From a virus, in IMG/VR virus record IMGVR_UViG_3300025818_000145, positions 1 to 27,007 of that record: 27,007 nucleotides of DNA; one strand, given 5' to 3'. The notes beneath the pieces were generated by a model. The model did no database searches, was not told the DNA's origin, and saw nothing but the letters and a program-made list of their open reading frames with translations. How positions within the stretch are numbered: the first letter of the stretch is position 1; each line of letters starts with the position of its first letter. The translations under genes and the position numbers were made by a program. Positions 14,905-21,324 of this stretch are shown here, one piece after another.

Positions 14905-16491
14905 ATGAGTTCTCTTCAAGAAAAATGGTCAGATAAATATAAAAAGAGTATTGACTGCAATAACCCAAAGGGTTTTAGTCAGAGAGCTCACTGCCAGGGT
15001 CGCAAAAAGAAAATGAGTGAAGAAAAAAAAGATCACGAATATTCTATGGCTAGGTCAGAATTAAAGACCGTAGCAAGTGCTGTTAAACGTCTTCAAAAGA
15101 AGATGGGTAAAAAAGGTGAGGGTAATTTACAAGCCTGGGTTCAATCTAAAATTACTAAAGCAGCAGATTACATTGATACTGCAGCAGATTATGTTACTAA
15201 CGAAGAAACGAAAAGTGGTGATAGTTCTTTGCGTGACTGGTTTAGCAAGAGTCGCTCTTCTGATGGCACCCCTGGTTGGGTTCAACTGGGCGGCAAGTAT
15301 GCAGGAAAACCCTGTGCAAAGCAACCAGGTCAAACAACCAAACCCAAGTGCGGTTCTTCAAAAATGAAGCGTAATCTTTCTAAAGATGAGGAAGAAGCAG
15401 CTTTTAGACGCAAGAATCGAAAAGATCCAAATCCAGATAGAAAAGGGAAGGCAATTAACGTGAAAACAGAAGAAGCAATGATCGAAGCAGCAGGTGAAAA
15501 AGATGCTTGTTATCATAAAGTAAAATCTCGTTATAAGGTTTGGCCTTCTGCATATGCTTCTGGGGCTTTAGTTAAGTGCCGTAAAAAAGGTGCTGCTAAT
15601 TGGGGAAATAAAACTAAAAAAGAAGAAATTGACCTCGGTGAAAAGTGTTGGCCTGGTTATGAGAAAAAAGGTATGAAAAAAATGTTTGGAAAAAAATATC
15701 CAAATTGTGTCAAAAAAGAAGGATATGAATTTTCTAATTGGAGAGACGATTTCAAGGCAACTGAATATGAGTTTATTGACCTCATCAAACCAGAACCTTG
15801 GAAATCAGTAAAAGAAGAATGTGGTGTTCAAAGATATTGTCCAAAATGCAAAAAGAATGAATTAAGAACCGAATGTAAGTATGGTGGTCACTATTGGGAT
15901 ATGTTCTCAAAACCAGCATCTTTAGCACCAGAAACTCCAGAGGATTTTGTACCATCAGAATCATCTGATGGTGGTGGTGACATTGGTGAAGCAGTAAGAG
16001 TTCCACAAAGAACTGGAAATATAATTGTGGTAACTTTGAGTTGGAGAGGAAAGTTTTACATGATTAAGTTGTTCTTCCCACAAATTACAAAACCAAGTAG
16101 AAAAGAAGTTCAAGACCAAATTGAAAAAGTCTATCCCGGTTCAAAAGTAAATACCTATTATGTAACTGATTACAAACCAGGGGAGCAATTGCTTTATGTG
16201 TCTGAAGAAGAGGTTGATGAAGATTGGCAATCTGTAAATCGCAAAGACAAAACCGATGGTTTAAGTCAAAAAGCAGTTGATGCCTATCGCAGAGAGAATC
16301 CAGGTTCAAAACTGAAAACTGCAGTTACTAAAAAACCATCAAAATTGAAAGCAGGTTCTAAAGATGCAAAGCGTCGCAAGTCGTTCTGCTCAAGAATGAG
16401 TGGTATGAAGAAGCGTCTCACTTCTGCTAAAACTGCTAGAGACCCAGATTCCAGAATCAATAAAGCCCTCCGTCGTTGGAACTGTAACTAA
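14905..16491 (+). CDS. Lys/Cys-rich multi-module virion-associated protein
   Basis: This 528-aa, strongly basic protein looks like short modules strung together, each seen in other marine phage or giant-virus proteins. They are: an N-terminal 'KYKKSIDCNNPKGFSQRAHC' block (about 11-31); a helical segment (45-100); a 'WFSKSRSSDGTPGWVQLGG' block with paired cysteines (about 112-150, DUF5872-like from memory); a 'RYKVWPSAYASGALVKC' block (about 209-235); a 'CWPGYEKKGMKKMFGKKYPNC' type block split by lysines; a C-x2-C...C cluster near 312-325; a 'WRGKFY...YPGS' domain (about 375-435) also found in the next gene; and a C-terminal 'KRRKSFCSRMSGMKKR...RRWNC' block (489-528). The charge suggests DNA contact or packaging inside the capsid. 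This is inference; no enzyme motif is seen. The start is ATG 14905, after AAAGG. Confidence 0.7.
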   Translation: MSSLQEKWSDKYKKSIDCNNPKGFSQRAHCQGRKKKMSEEKKDHEYSMARSELKTVASAVKRLQKKMGKKGEGNLQAWVQSKITKAADYIDTAADYVTNEETKSGDSSLRDWFSKSRSSDGTPGWVQLGGKYAGKPCAKQPGQTTKPKCGSSKMKRNLSKDEEEAAFRRKNRKDPNPDRKGKAINVKTEEAMIEAAGEKDACYHKVKSRYKVWPSAYASGALVKCRKKGAANWGNKTKKEEIDLGEKCWPGYEKKGMKKMFGKKYPNCVKKEGYEFSNWRDDFKATEYEFIDLIKPEPWKSVKEECGVQRYCPKCKKNELRTECKYGGHYWDMFSKPASLAPETPEDFVPSESSDGGGDIGEAVRVPQRTGNIIVVTLSWRGKFYMIKLFFPQITKPSRKEVQDQIEKVYPGSKVNTYYVTDYKPGEQLLYVSEEEVDEDWQSVNRKDKTDGLSQKAVDAYRRENPGSKLKTAVTKKPSKLKAGSKDAKRRKSFCSRMSGMKKRLTSAKTARDPDSRINKALRRWNCN

Positions 16492-16799
16492 TGAAAAGTT
16501 TTAAACAATTTTTAACCGAAAGCATCACCATCAATGGTGATTTCAATGGAACTCTCAATGTAGGAGGTTCTCAACCAGAACAGGCACAAGAGTCATTCTT
16601 TGCCGATGTTGTCTGGGAAGGTAAGTTATACCGTCTTGAAGTAGAAGGTAAAATGCTTTCCAAAAATGAATTGGCAGAGCAGATTCAAGGAGAATATCCA
16701 GGTGCAATTGTTCATCAAATTTATCCAGGAAATTCTCCTTCTTCAAAAATCAAAAACGCACAAAGATATCAACCAGAAAGATTAAGTTGGAGTGACTAA
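16491..16799 (+). CDS. Small protein with T4 internal-protein-like capsid-targeting N-terminus
   Basis: This 102-aa protein begins 'MKSFKQFLTE|S'. This parallels the capsid-targeting peptide of T4 internal proteins and Alt (MKTYQEFIAE, cleaved after Glu10 by gp21), including the [LI]-x-E cleavage rule. Predicted processing after E10 would leave a mature ~92-residue protein starting 'SITINGDFNG'. Residues 36-75 ('FFADVVWEGKLYRLEV', 'LAEQIQGEYPGA') resemble residues ~375-413 of the preceding 528-aa protein, so the two share a small domain. It overlaps its neighbours on both sides through TAATG junctions, indicating tight translational coupling. Predicted fate: enters the prohead core, is trimmed, stays in the capsid or is injected. 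The domain's function is unknown. Confidence 0.75.
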   Translation: MKSFKQFLTESITINGDFNGTLNVGGSQPEQAQESFFADVVWEGKLYRLEVEGKMLSKNELAEQIQGEYPGAIVHQIYPGNSPSSKIKNAQRYQPERLSWSD

Positions 16800-18361
16800 T
16801 GGCTCAGTGGAATAAAACTACACAAGATTACCTCAATCAAGAGAGAAGTCTATTTGAGGTTTACATGTGTGCCGACAGATACGGCAACATTGATGGGTGC
16901 AATGGAACTGCGAGTGGTAGTGGTGCATTTGGAGAACAAATTGTATCTCAAATCACCCCAGTCCTTCAACTTGATGGTCTGTATGGTTTAAACTCAGATA
17001 GATTTGAACTCTACTCATTTGGTACTGGTAGCACTAGTGATGCTAATAATTTGATGACTACATCAACAGGAACTGGTGCTTATGGTTATGGAGTTGTTCG
17101 TTCTAAAAGATCTGTAAGATATCGTCCAGGACAAGGTGCTCTCGCAAGATTCACAGCACAGTTTTCTGGTATTGCAACAGGATATACACAAAGAGCAGGA
17201 TTCTTCACACAAGAGCAAGCACTTCAAGTTGGATACAGCACTGAAGGAAGGTTTGGTATTCTTCGTGAGAATGGTGGTAAAGCTCACATTCATAGATTTA
17301 CTATCACAACACCTTCAAGTGGCACAGAGAATATAACAGTCACTCTTGCTGGTGTCGCATCCACAGTTACTATTGGATCAGGAACAACAACACAAAACGC
17401 AACTGGTATTGGAACTCATACTTATGCTGGTTGGATTGCCGACTATAAGAATGGTTATATTGATTTCTTATCCACAAGCGTCGGTCCAAAAACAGGCACA
17501 TTCTCTATTGTAAGTAATGGTGACCTGGTAGCTACATCAACAACTTCTCAAACAGGTGTAAATCATACAAGCAACTGGACATATCAAGAGGACTGGAACT
17601 TTGATACGATGACTGGTGTTGGTGGCACCACCAATCCATCAGGAGTTACATTAGATCCAACCAAACTGAATGTATACCAAATCAACTTCCGTTGGTTGGG
17701 TGCTGGTGAGATGAGATTTGCTATTGAAAATCCCACAACGGGAGATATGATGCCCGTTCATCATATTCACTATACAAACAGGAATAATACTGTTCATTTA
17801 GATAATCCATCACTCAAGATTGGATATGTGGCTGCCAATCTGGATGGTAATACTGGTGCTGGTGTAACAGTCTCTGGCGCATCTATGATGGGTGCGATTG
17901 AAGGTGTTATTAATACCACAACCCTTCCAATCGGTGCCTTTAGAACAAAGACTGGTGGAATGAATAGTACTGGCACAAAATTCCACCTGATTACCATTAA
18001 GGGCGGTATGATTGTCAATAACAAAATTAATACCAGAGAACTTATAGTAAAGAAAATTAGTGCTCTAACAACATCGGCAGGAACAGCACCTTGTTTTATC
18101 TATCTGTATATTGATCCAATAACAGCAGATCCTTTAGATTTCACACCTCTTGGAAATGCTTCTTCATATTCAACAACTGATACAACAATCACTGGTGGAG
18201 ATCCAGCAGCAGTTTTTTGTGTTACATCGGGTGCTCCAGAAACAATTGATCTTGATGAGTTGAGAATTGTTTTACCACCACAAAGACTATTCACGCTAGC
18301 AATTTCTTCCAGTGCTGTTCTACAAAATGCAGATGCTGCAATAACATTTGTTGAGGATTAA
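16799..18361 (+). CDS. Putative beta-rich virion structural protein
   Basis: This 520-aa protein is poor in charged residues and rich in Gly, Thr, Ser and Asn, typical of beta-structured virion components. Recognisable stretches such as 'WNKTTQDYLNQERSLFEVYMCADRYGNI', 'VRSKRSVRYRPGQGALARFTAQF' and 'NVYQINFRWLGAGEMRFAIENP' recall conserved structural proteins of marine T4-like phages, from memory, but I cannot assign a T4 gene number. 'YRPGQGALARFTAQFS' with the later 'W-x-GAGEMRF' suggests a jelly-roll lectin-like core of ~300 residues, followed by a second beta domain. It starts within the TAATG junction of the capsid-targeted protein and lies directly upstream of the terminase, where T4 has gp16. 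It does not look like gp16. Confidence 0.65.
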   Translation: MAQWNKTTQDYLNQERSLFEVYMCADRYGNIDGCNGTASGSGAFGEQIVSQITPVLQLDGLYGLNSDRFELYSFGTGSTSDANNLMTTSTGTGAYGYGVVRSKRSVRYRPGQGALARFTAQFSGIATGYTQRAGFFTQEQALQVGYSTEGRFGILRENGGKAHIHRFTITTPSSGTENITVTLAGVASTVTIGSGTTTQNATGIGTHTYAGWIADYKNGYIDFLSTSVGPKTGTFSIVSNGDLVATSTTSQTGVNHTSNWTYQEDWNFDTMTGVGGTTNPSGVTLDPTKLNVYQINFRWLGAGEMRFAIENPTTGDMMPVHHIHYTNRNNTVHLDNPSLKIGYVAANLDGNTGAGVTVSGASMMGAIEGVINTTTLPIGAFRTKTGGMNSTGTKFHLITIKGGMIVNNKINTRELIVKKISALTTSAGTAPCFIYLYIDPITADPLDFTPLGNASSYSTTDTTITGGDPAAVFCVTSGAPETIDLDELRIVLPPQRLFTLAISSSAVLQNADAAITFVED

Positions 18362-18374
18362 AAGGAGTTTTGTT

Positions 18375-19253
18375 ATGAGTGACGTATATCTTGGCAATCC
18401 ATTATTAAAAAAAGCAAATACTGCGATTGAATTTACTCAAGAACAGATTGAGGAGTTTATTAAATGTCAGAGTGACCCAGTATATTTTGCAAAAAATTAT
18501 GTGAAGATTGTGACTCTTGATAAAGGATTACAACCTTTTGAGTTATACCCATTTCAAGAAAAGTTAGTTAATAACTTTCATAATAATAGATTTAATATCT
18601 GCAAGATGCCACGGCAGACAGGTAAATCAACAACTGTGGTTTCTTTTCTTTTACACTATGCAGTATTTAATGATAATGTCAATATAGGCATTCTAGCAAA
18701 CAAAGCTGCAACCGCAAGAGAACTTCTTGATAGGTTACAAACTGCATACGAGAACTTACCAAAGTGGATGCAGCAAGGTATCATAGCATGGAATAAAGGT
18801 AGTTTGGAGTTAGAAAATGGCAGTAAGATATTGGCAGCTTCTACATCTGCAAGTGCTGTCCGAGGCATGTCGTTCAATATCCTCTTTCTCGACGAATTCG
18901 CCTTCGTCCCTAATCACATCGCTGACTCCTTCTTTGCATCTGTTTATCCTACTATTACTTCTGGTAAAAGCACAAAAGTCATCATAGTTTCAACGCCACA
19001 TGGTATGAATCATTTCTACCGTATGTGGCACGATGCGGAAAAAGGTAAGAACGAATATATTCCCACAGATGTTCATTGGTCAGAAGTTCCAGGTAGAGAT
19101 TCTAAATGGAAAGAACAGACTATTGCAAACACATCAGAGCAGCAGTTTAAAGTTGAGTTTGAATGTTTGGATGGAAATACATCGATTGAAATTTTAGATG
19201 AGAATAATACCATTCAAAAAATTTCAATGGAAAACTTATATAAACGGTTGTGA
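18375..19253 (+). CDS. gp17 (N-half): Terminase large subunit, N-terminal ATPase half fused to split N-intein
   Basis: The chosen ATG at 18375 follows an AAAGGAG ribosome binding site (18361-18367) and gives 292 aa; an in-frame TTG upstream is less likely. Residues 1-263 are the ATPase half of a T4 gp17-type packaging motor: Walker A 'PRQTGKST' (79-86), Walker B 'NILFLDEFAF' with D173 and E174, and the coupling motif 'IIVSTPHG' (203-210). After 'FKVEFE' the protein switches at C264 to 'CLDGNTSIEI' and ends '..MENLYKRL', a 29-residue N-terminal intein fragment (block A). It then stops, so the nuclease domain is missing here and is supplied by the gene at 19844. Trans-splicing would join E263 to C104 of that protein to give 547 aa, a normal length for marine T4-like gp17. 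ATP-driven packaging of DNA into the prohead through the portal (gene at 24208) is the expected role. Confidence 0.9.
   Translation: MSDVYLGNPLLKKANTAIEFTQEQIEEFIKCQSDPVYFAKNYVKIVTLDKGLQPFELYPFQEKLVNNFHNNRFNICKMPRQTGKSTTVVSFLLHYAVFNDNVNIGILANKAATARELLDRLQTAYENLPKWMQQGIIAWNKGSLELENGSKILAASTSASAVRGMSFNILFLDEFAFVPNHIADSFFASVYPTITSGKSTKVIIVSTPHGMNHFYRMWHDAEKGKNEYIPTDVHWSEVPGRDSKWKEQTIANTSEQQFKVEFECLDGNTSIEILDENNTIQKISMENLYKRL
19164..19250 (+). other. Split intein, N-terminal fragment (29 aa)
   Basis: Begins at the nucleophile Cys (codon 19164-19166) and carries the block-A pattern C-x-D-G-x-T. It ends before block B, much earlier than conventional split inteins such as DnaE or gp41-1, whose N-fragments are about 90-120 residues. 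The 'LYKRL' ending resembles the N-fragment of the AceL-TerL intein as I recall it. Confidence 0.85.
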
Positions 19254-19264
19254 GTTTTTTGGAT

Positions 19265-19272
19265 TATAAATA
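19265..19272 (+). promoter_or_regulatory. Perfect T4 late consensus TATAAATA before the homing endonuclease
   Basis: All eight positions match the T4 late consensus, but the motif ends only 9 bases before the ATG at 19282. A transcript from it would be nearly leaderless, unlike the usual ~20-base spacing here. Confidence 0.4.
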
Positions 19273-19281
19273 ATTAAAAAA

Positions 19282-19851
19282 ATGTATTATATTTACTTTC
19301 TTAAAGACTTGGATGGAAAAGTCAAATATGTTGGACAGACTCAAAATTTAGATTCTAGAAGAAGAGAACATAAAAGAAATAAACCACCACATAAATTTGA
19401 AATAAGTGAGCAGATAGATATTTCAGAAAAAGCAAAAGAAGCAGAAATTTTTCATATAGAAAAATTTGATACTTTTAAAAATGGATGGAATAAATCTACT
19501 GGTGGAGAAGGATTTGATGACTACGAAAGAAAAGGAATTGGTGGAGCAAAAAAGGGAACTATTCCTTGGAATAAAGGAGTCAAAAATTGTTTCTCTGAAG
19601 AGACTATAGAAAAAATGAGCAATTCTAGAAAAGGTAGAGTTTTTAGTAGAAAAATAAATGACGATCAAATAAGAGAGATAAGGAAACTATATAATGAAAA
19701 ACCAGAATTACAAAATGTCGGTGCAATTATGAAAAATGGTAAAAGATTATCATATATTCAGGCATTTTGTAAGGAATATGCAAAAGATTATAATTTAACT
19801 CCACAAGGGATAAAAAGAATTATTTTAAAGGAATGCTGGACAAATGTTTAA
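19282..19851 (+). CDS. Free-standing GIY-YIG homing endonuclease with NUMOD3-like motif
   Basis: This 189-aa protein starts with a GIY-YIG nuclease domain: 'YYIYFLKD' (2-9) supplies the GIY strand, 'KYVGQT' (15-20) the YIG strand, R26-R28/H30 the conserved Arg/His region, E53 or nearby the metal-binding Glu, and 'GWNKSTGGEG' (68-77) the N-x-x-GG motif. A NUMOD3-like DNA-binding motif follows ('FSEETIEKMSNSRKGR', about 104-119). A helix-turn-helix-like C-terminus comes last ('YIQAFCKEYAKDYNLTPQGIKRI'). It should cut intein-free terL alleles and drive copying of the insertion. It has no in-frame connection to either intein fragment. Its end overlaps the start of the downstream terminase half by 8 bases, so that half may depend on translation of this gene. 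The base composition is visibly more AT-rich than that of the flanking terminase. Confidence 0.88.
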   Translation: MYYIYFLKDLDGKVKYVGQTQNLDSRRREHKRNKPPHKFEISEQIDISEKAKEAEIFHIEKFDTFKNGWNKSTGGEGFDDYERKGIGGAKKGTIPWNKGVKNCFSEETIEKMSNSRKGRVFSRKINDDQIREIRKLYNEKPELQNVGAIMKNGKRLSYIQAFCKEYAKDYNLTPQGIKRIILKECWTNV

Positions 19852-20152
19852 ACTTAATAAAAATATTAAAGTAAAAACTCCTAGTGGATTTAAATATTTT
19901 TCTGGAATTCAAAAAGTTTACAAACCATTTTATCATTGGATAATATTTGATGATGGAACAGAAATAAAATGCTCTGACAATCATTCTTTTGGGAAAGAAC
20001 AAATAAAAGCATCAATGATTAAAGTTGATGATTTTTTTCAGGGGAAAAAAGTAGTTTATAATGAAATAGTAGAAGAAGAAATATACCTTTATGACTTACT
20101 TGATGTTGGTGAAGATAATCTTTATTTTTCAAATGGAATAATATCTCACAAT
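19844..20152 (+). other. Split intein, C-terminal fragment (103 aa)
   Basis: Carries the rest of the Hint fold: 'GIQKV' and 'WIIFDDGTEIKCSDNHSF' (block B, S44-x2-H47), then 'IYLYDLLDVGEDNLYFSNG' (block F), and 'IISHN|C' (block G, H102-N103, +1 Cys104). With the 29-residue N-fragment it makes a complete mini-intein of about 132 residues without an internal endonuclease. Confidence 0.88.
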
Positions 20153-21007
20153 TGTGAGTTTCTAGGGTCTGTTGATACACTTATTGCTCCTAGCAAATTG
20201 AGAAGTTTAATTTATGATCATCCTAAAGTAAGAAATAAAGGTCTTGATGTTTATGAAGACCCCAAAAATGACCACGACTATTTGATGACAGTTGATGTTG
20301 CTAGAGGAGTGAGTGAGGATTACTCTGCATTCGTAGTTACTGACATAACAGAATTTCCACATAAAGTAGTTGCAAAGTATAGAAATAATGAAATCAAACC
20401 AATGCTATTTCCGAATATCATATATGAAGTAGCAAAAAATTATAATGGAGCCTATATTCTTTGTGAGGTAAATGATATTGGAGATCAGGTTGCAAGTATT
20501 CTTCAATATGATTTAGAGTATCAAAATCTTCTCATGTGCTCAATGAGAGGAAGAGCTGGTCAAATTGTTGGTCAAGGATTTTCTGGAAAGAAAACTCAAC
20601 TGGGAGTTAAGATGTCCAAGACCGTAAAGAAGGTTGGGTCATTAAACCTCAAGACAATGATTGAGGAGGATAAATTAATCTTCAATGACTATGAAATTAT
20701 TTCGGAACTTACAACTTTTATCTCAAAACATAACTCATTTGAGGCTGAAGAAGGGTGTAATGATGACCTTGCAATGTGTCTTGTTATCTATGCATGGTTG
20801 GTAGCACAAGACTACTTTAAGGAACTTACTGATCAAGATGTTCGTAAGAGATTATATGAGGAGCAGAGAAATCAAATTGAACAAGACATGGCACCATTTG
20901 GGTTTATATCTGATGGTCTAGATTCAAATTCATTTGTGGATGCTGAAGGTGATCGATGGTACACTGATGAATATGGTGATCGTTCATATATGTGGGATTA
21001 CCTTTAA
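19844..21007 (+). CDS. gp17 (C-half): Split C-intein fused to terminase large subunit nuclease half
   Basis: This 387-aa protein begins with 103 residues of C-intein ending H102-N103. It continues at C104 with 'CEFLGSVDTLIAPSKLR', the natural continuation of the terminase. The RNase H-like nuclease domain is complete: D151 in 'MTVDVARGVSEDYSAF', E208 in 'ILCEVNDIGDQ', and D307/D308 in 'GCNDDLAMCLVIYAW' correspond to the three acidic residues of T4 gp17. These cut the concatemer during headful packaging. The ATG at 19844 lies inside the 3' end of the endonuclease gene, with AAAGGA at 19827-19832, so coupled translation is likely. The 284-residue C-extein plus the 263-residue N-extein reconstitute the motor. 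The stop overlaps the next gene (TAATG at 21005-21009). Confidence 0.9.
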   Translation: MFKLNKNIKVKTPSGFKYFSGIQKVYKPFYHWIIFDDGTEIKCSDNHSFGKEQIKASMIKVDDFFQGKKVVYNEIVEEEIYLYDLLDVGEDNLYFSNGIISHNCEFLGSVDTLIAPSKLRSLIYDHPKVRNKGLDVYEDPKNDHDYLMTVDVARGVSEDYSAFVVTDITEFPHKVVAKYRNNEIKPMLFPNIIYEVAKNYNGAYILCEVNDIGDQVASILQYDLEYQNLLMCSMRGRAGQIVGQGFSGKKTQLGVKMSKTVKKVGSLNLKTMIEEDKLIFNDYEIISELTTFISKHNSFEAEEGCNDDLAMCLVIYAWLVAQDYFKELTDQDVRKRLYEEQRNQIEQDMAPFGFISDGLDSNSFVDAEGDRWYTDEYGDRSYMWDYL

Positions 21008-21243
21008 TGGATTTAGATGGTCAAATAAAACTTGGTCATTTACTTTTAAATGATAGGAGATGTAGAATATGTGGAGAAACTAAAAATTTAATAGAGTCAT
21101 TTTATAGAACCAGAAAAGATAGAGGAGCTGTAGCATCGTCATATTCATATGAATGTAAAGACTGCACAAAGCAAAGAATAAAGAAACAGAGAAAAAAAAT
21201 TAACTCAATATCTAAAATTAAAGACGTATATCCCGATTGGTAG
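21007..21243 (+). CDS. Small zinc-finger-like protein
   Basis: The ATG at 21007 overlaps the terminase stop (TAATG) and gives 78 aa; an in-frame GTG at 20992 is less likely. Two C-x2-C knuckles (C19/C22 in 'CRICGE', C50/C53 in 'CKDC') are 27 residues apart and followed by a lysine/arginine-rich tail ('KQRIKKQRKK'). This resembles the zinc site of recombination endonuclease VII and of many small phage proteins. The D-H and Asn catalytic residues of endonuclease VII are not visible, so nucleic-acid or protein binding is more likely than cleavage. Its coupling to the terminase suggests a possible packaging-related role, which is only an inference from position. Confidence 0.65.
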   Translation: MDLDGQIKLGHLLLNDRRCRICGETKNLIESFYRTRKDRGAVASSYSYECKDCTKQRIKKQRKKINSISKIKDVYPDW

Positions 21244-21281
21244 CGTTCACGTCGAACTTCCCCAGTGTAAATTTGCTTTTT

Positions 21282-21289
21282 AATAAATA
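21282..21289 (+). promoter_or_regulatory. T4-like late promoter motif AATAAATA (tail sheath)
   Basis: Lies in the 81-base gap before the tail sheath gene, 35 bases from its ATG; GGAGAG at 21315-21320 is the ribosome binding site. The rest of the gap shows nothing recognisable. Confidence 0.55.
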
Positions 21290-21324
21290 TTTTTTAGATA
21301 AACTGAAAAAATACGGAGAGAAAA

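Larger units (their letters stand above)
19164..20152 (+). mobile_element. Fractured-gene insertion in terL: split intein plus homing endonuclease
   Basis: The 989 bases between ...GAG TTT GAA and TGT GAG TTT CTA interrupt an otherwise continuous terminase. They contain the N-intein fragment, a stop, a short spacer, a GIY-YIG endonuclease gene and the C-intein fragment. Deleting the segment restores 'VEFE-CEFLGS' in frame. The endonuclease would spread the whole unit into intein-free terL alleles; the intein makes it harmless at protein level. Confidence 0.85.

Noticed and set aside
19251-19253. Stop codon as a sequencing error or a decayed continuous intein
   Set aside because: The C-fragment has its own ATG and ribosome-binding-like site and starts cleanly at the next part of the Hint fold, and the endonuclease between is intact and in an independent frame.
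19164-20152. Group I intron in the terminase gene
   Set aside because: The flanking segments encode in-frame intein motifs (Cys block A, block B, S-H-N-Cys block G), and splicing at the protein level restores terminase exactly.
21244-21281. Possible small RNA or hairpin in the gap before the tail sheath gene
   Set aside because: Only a four-base stem (GTTC/GAAC) is visible, too short to support a structured RNA.
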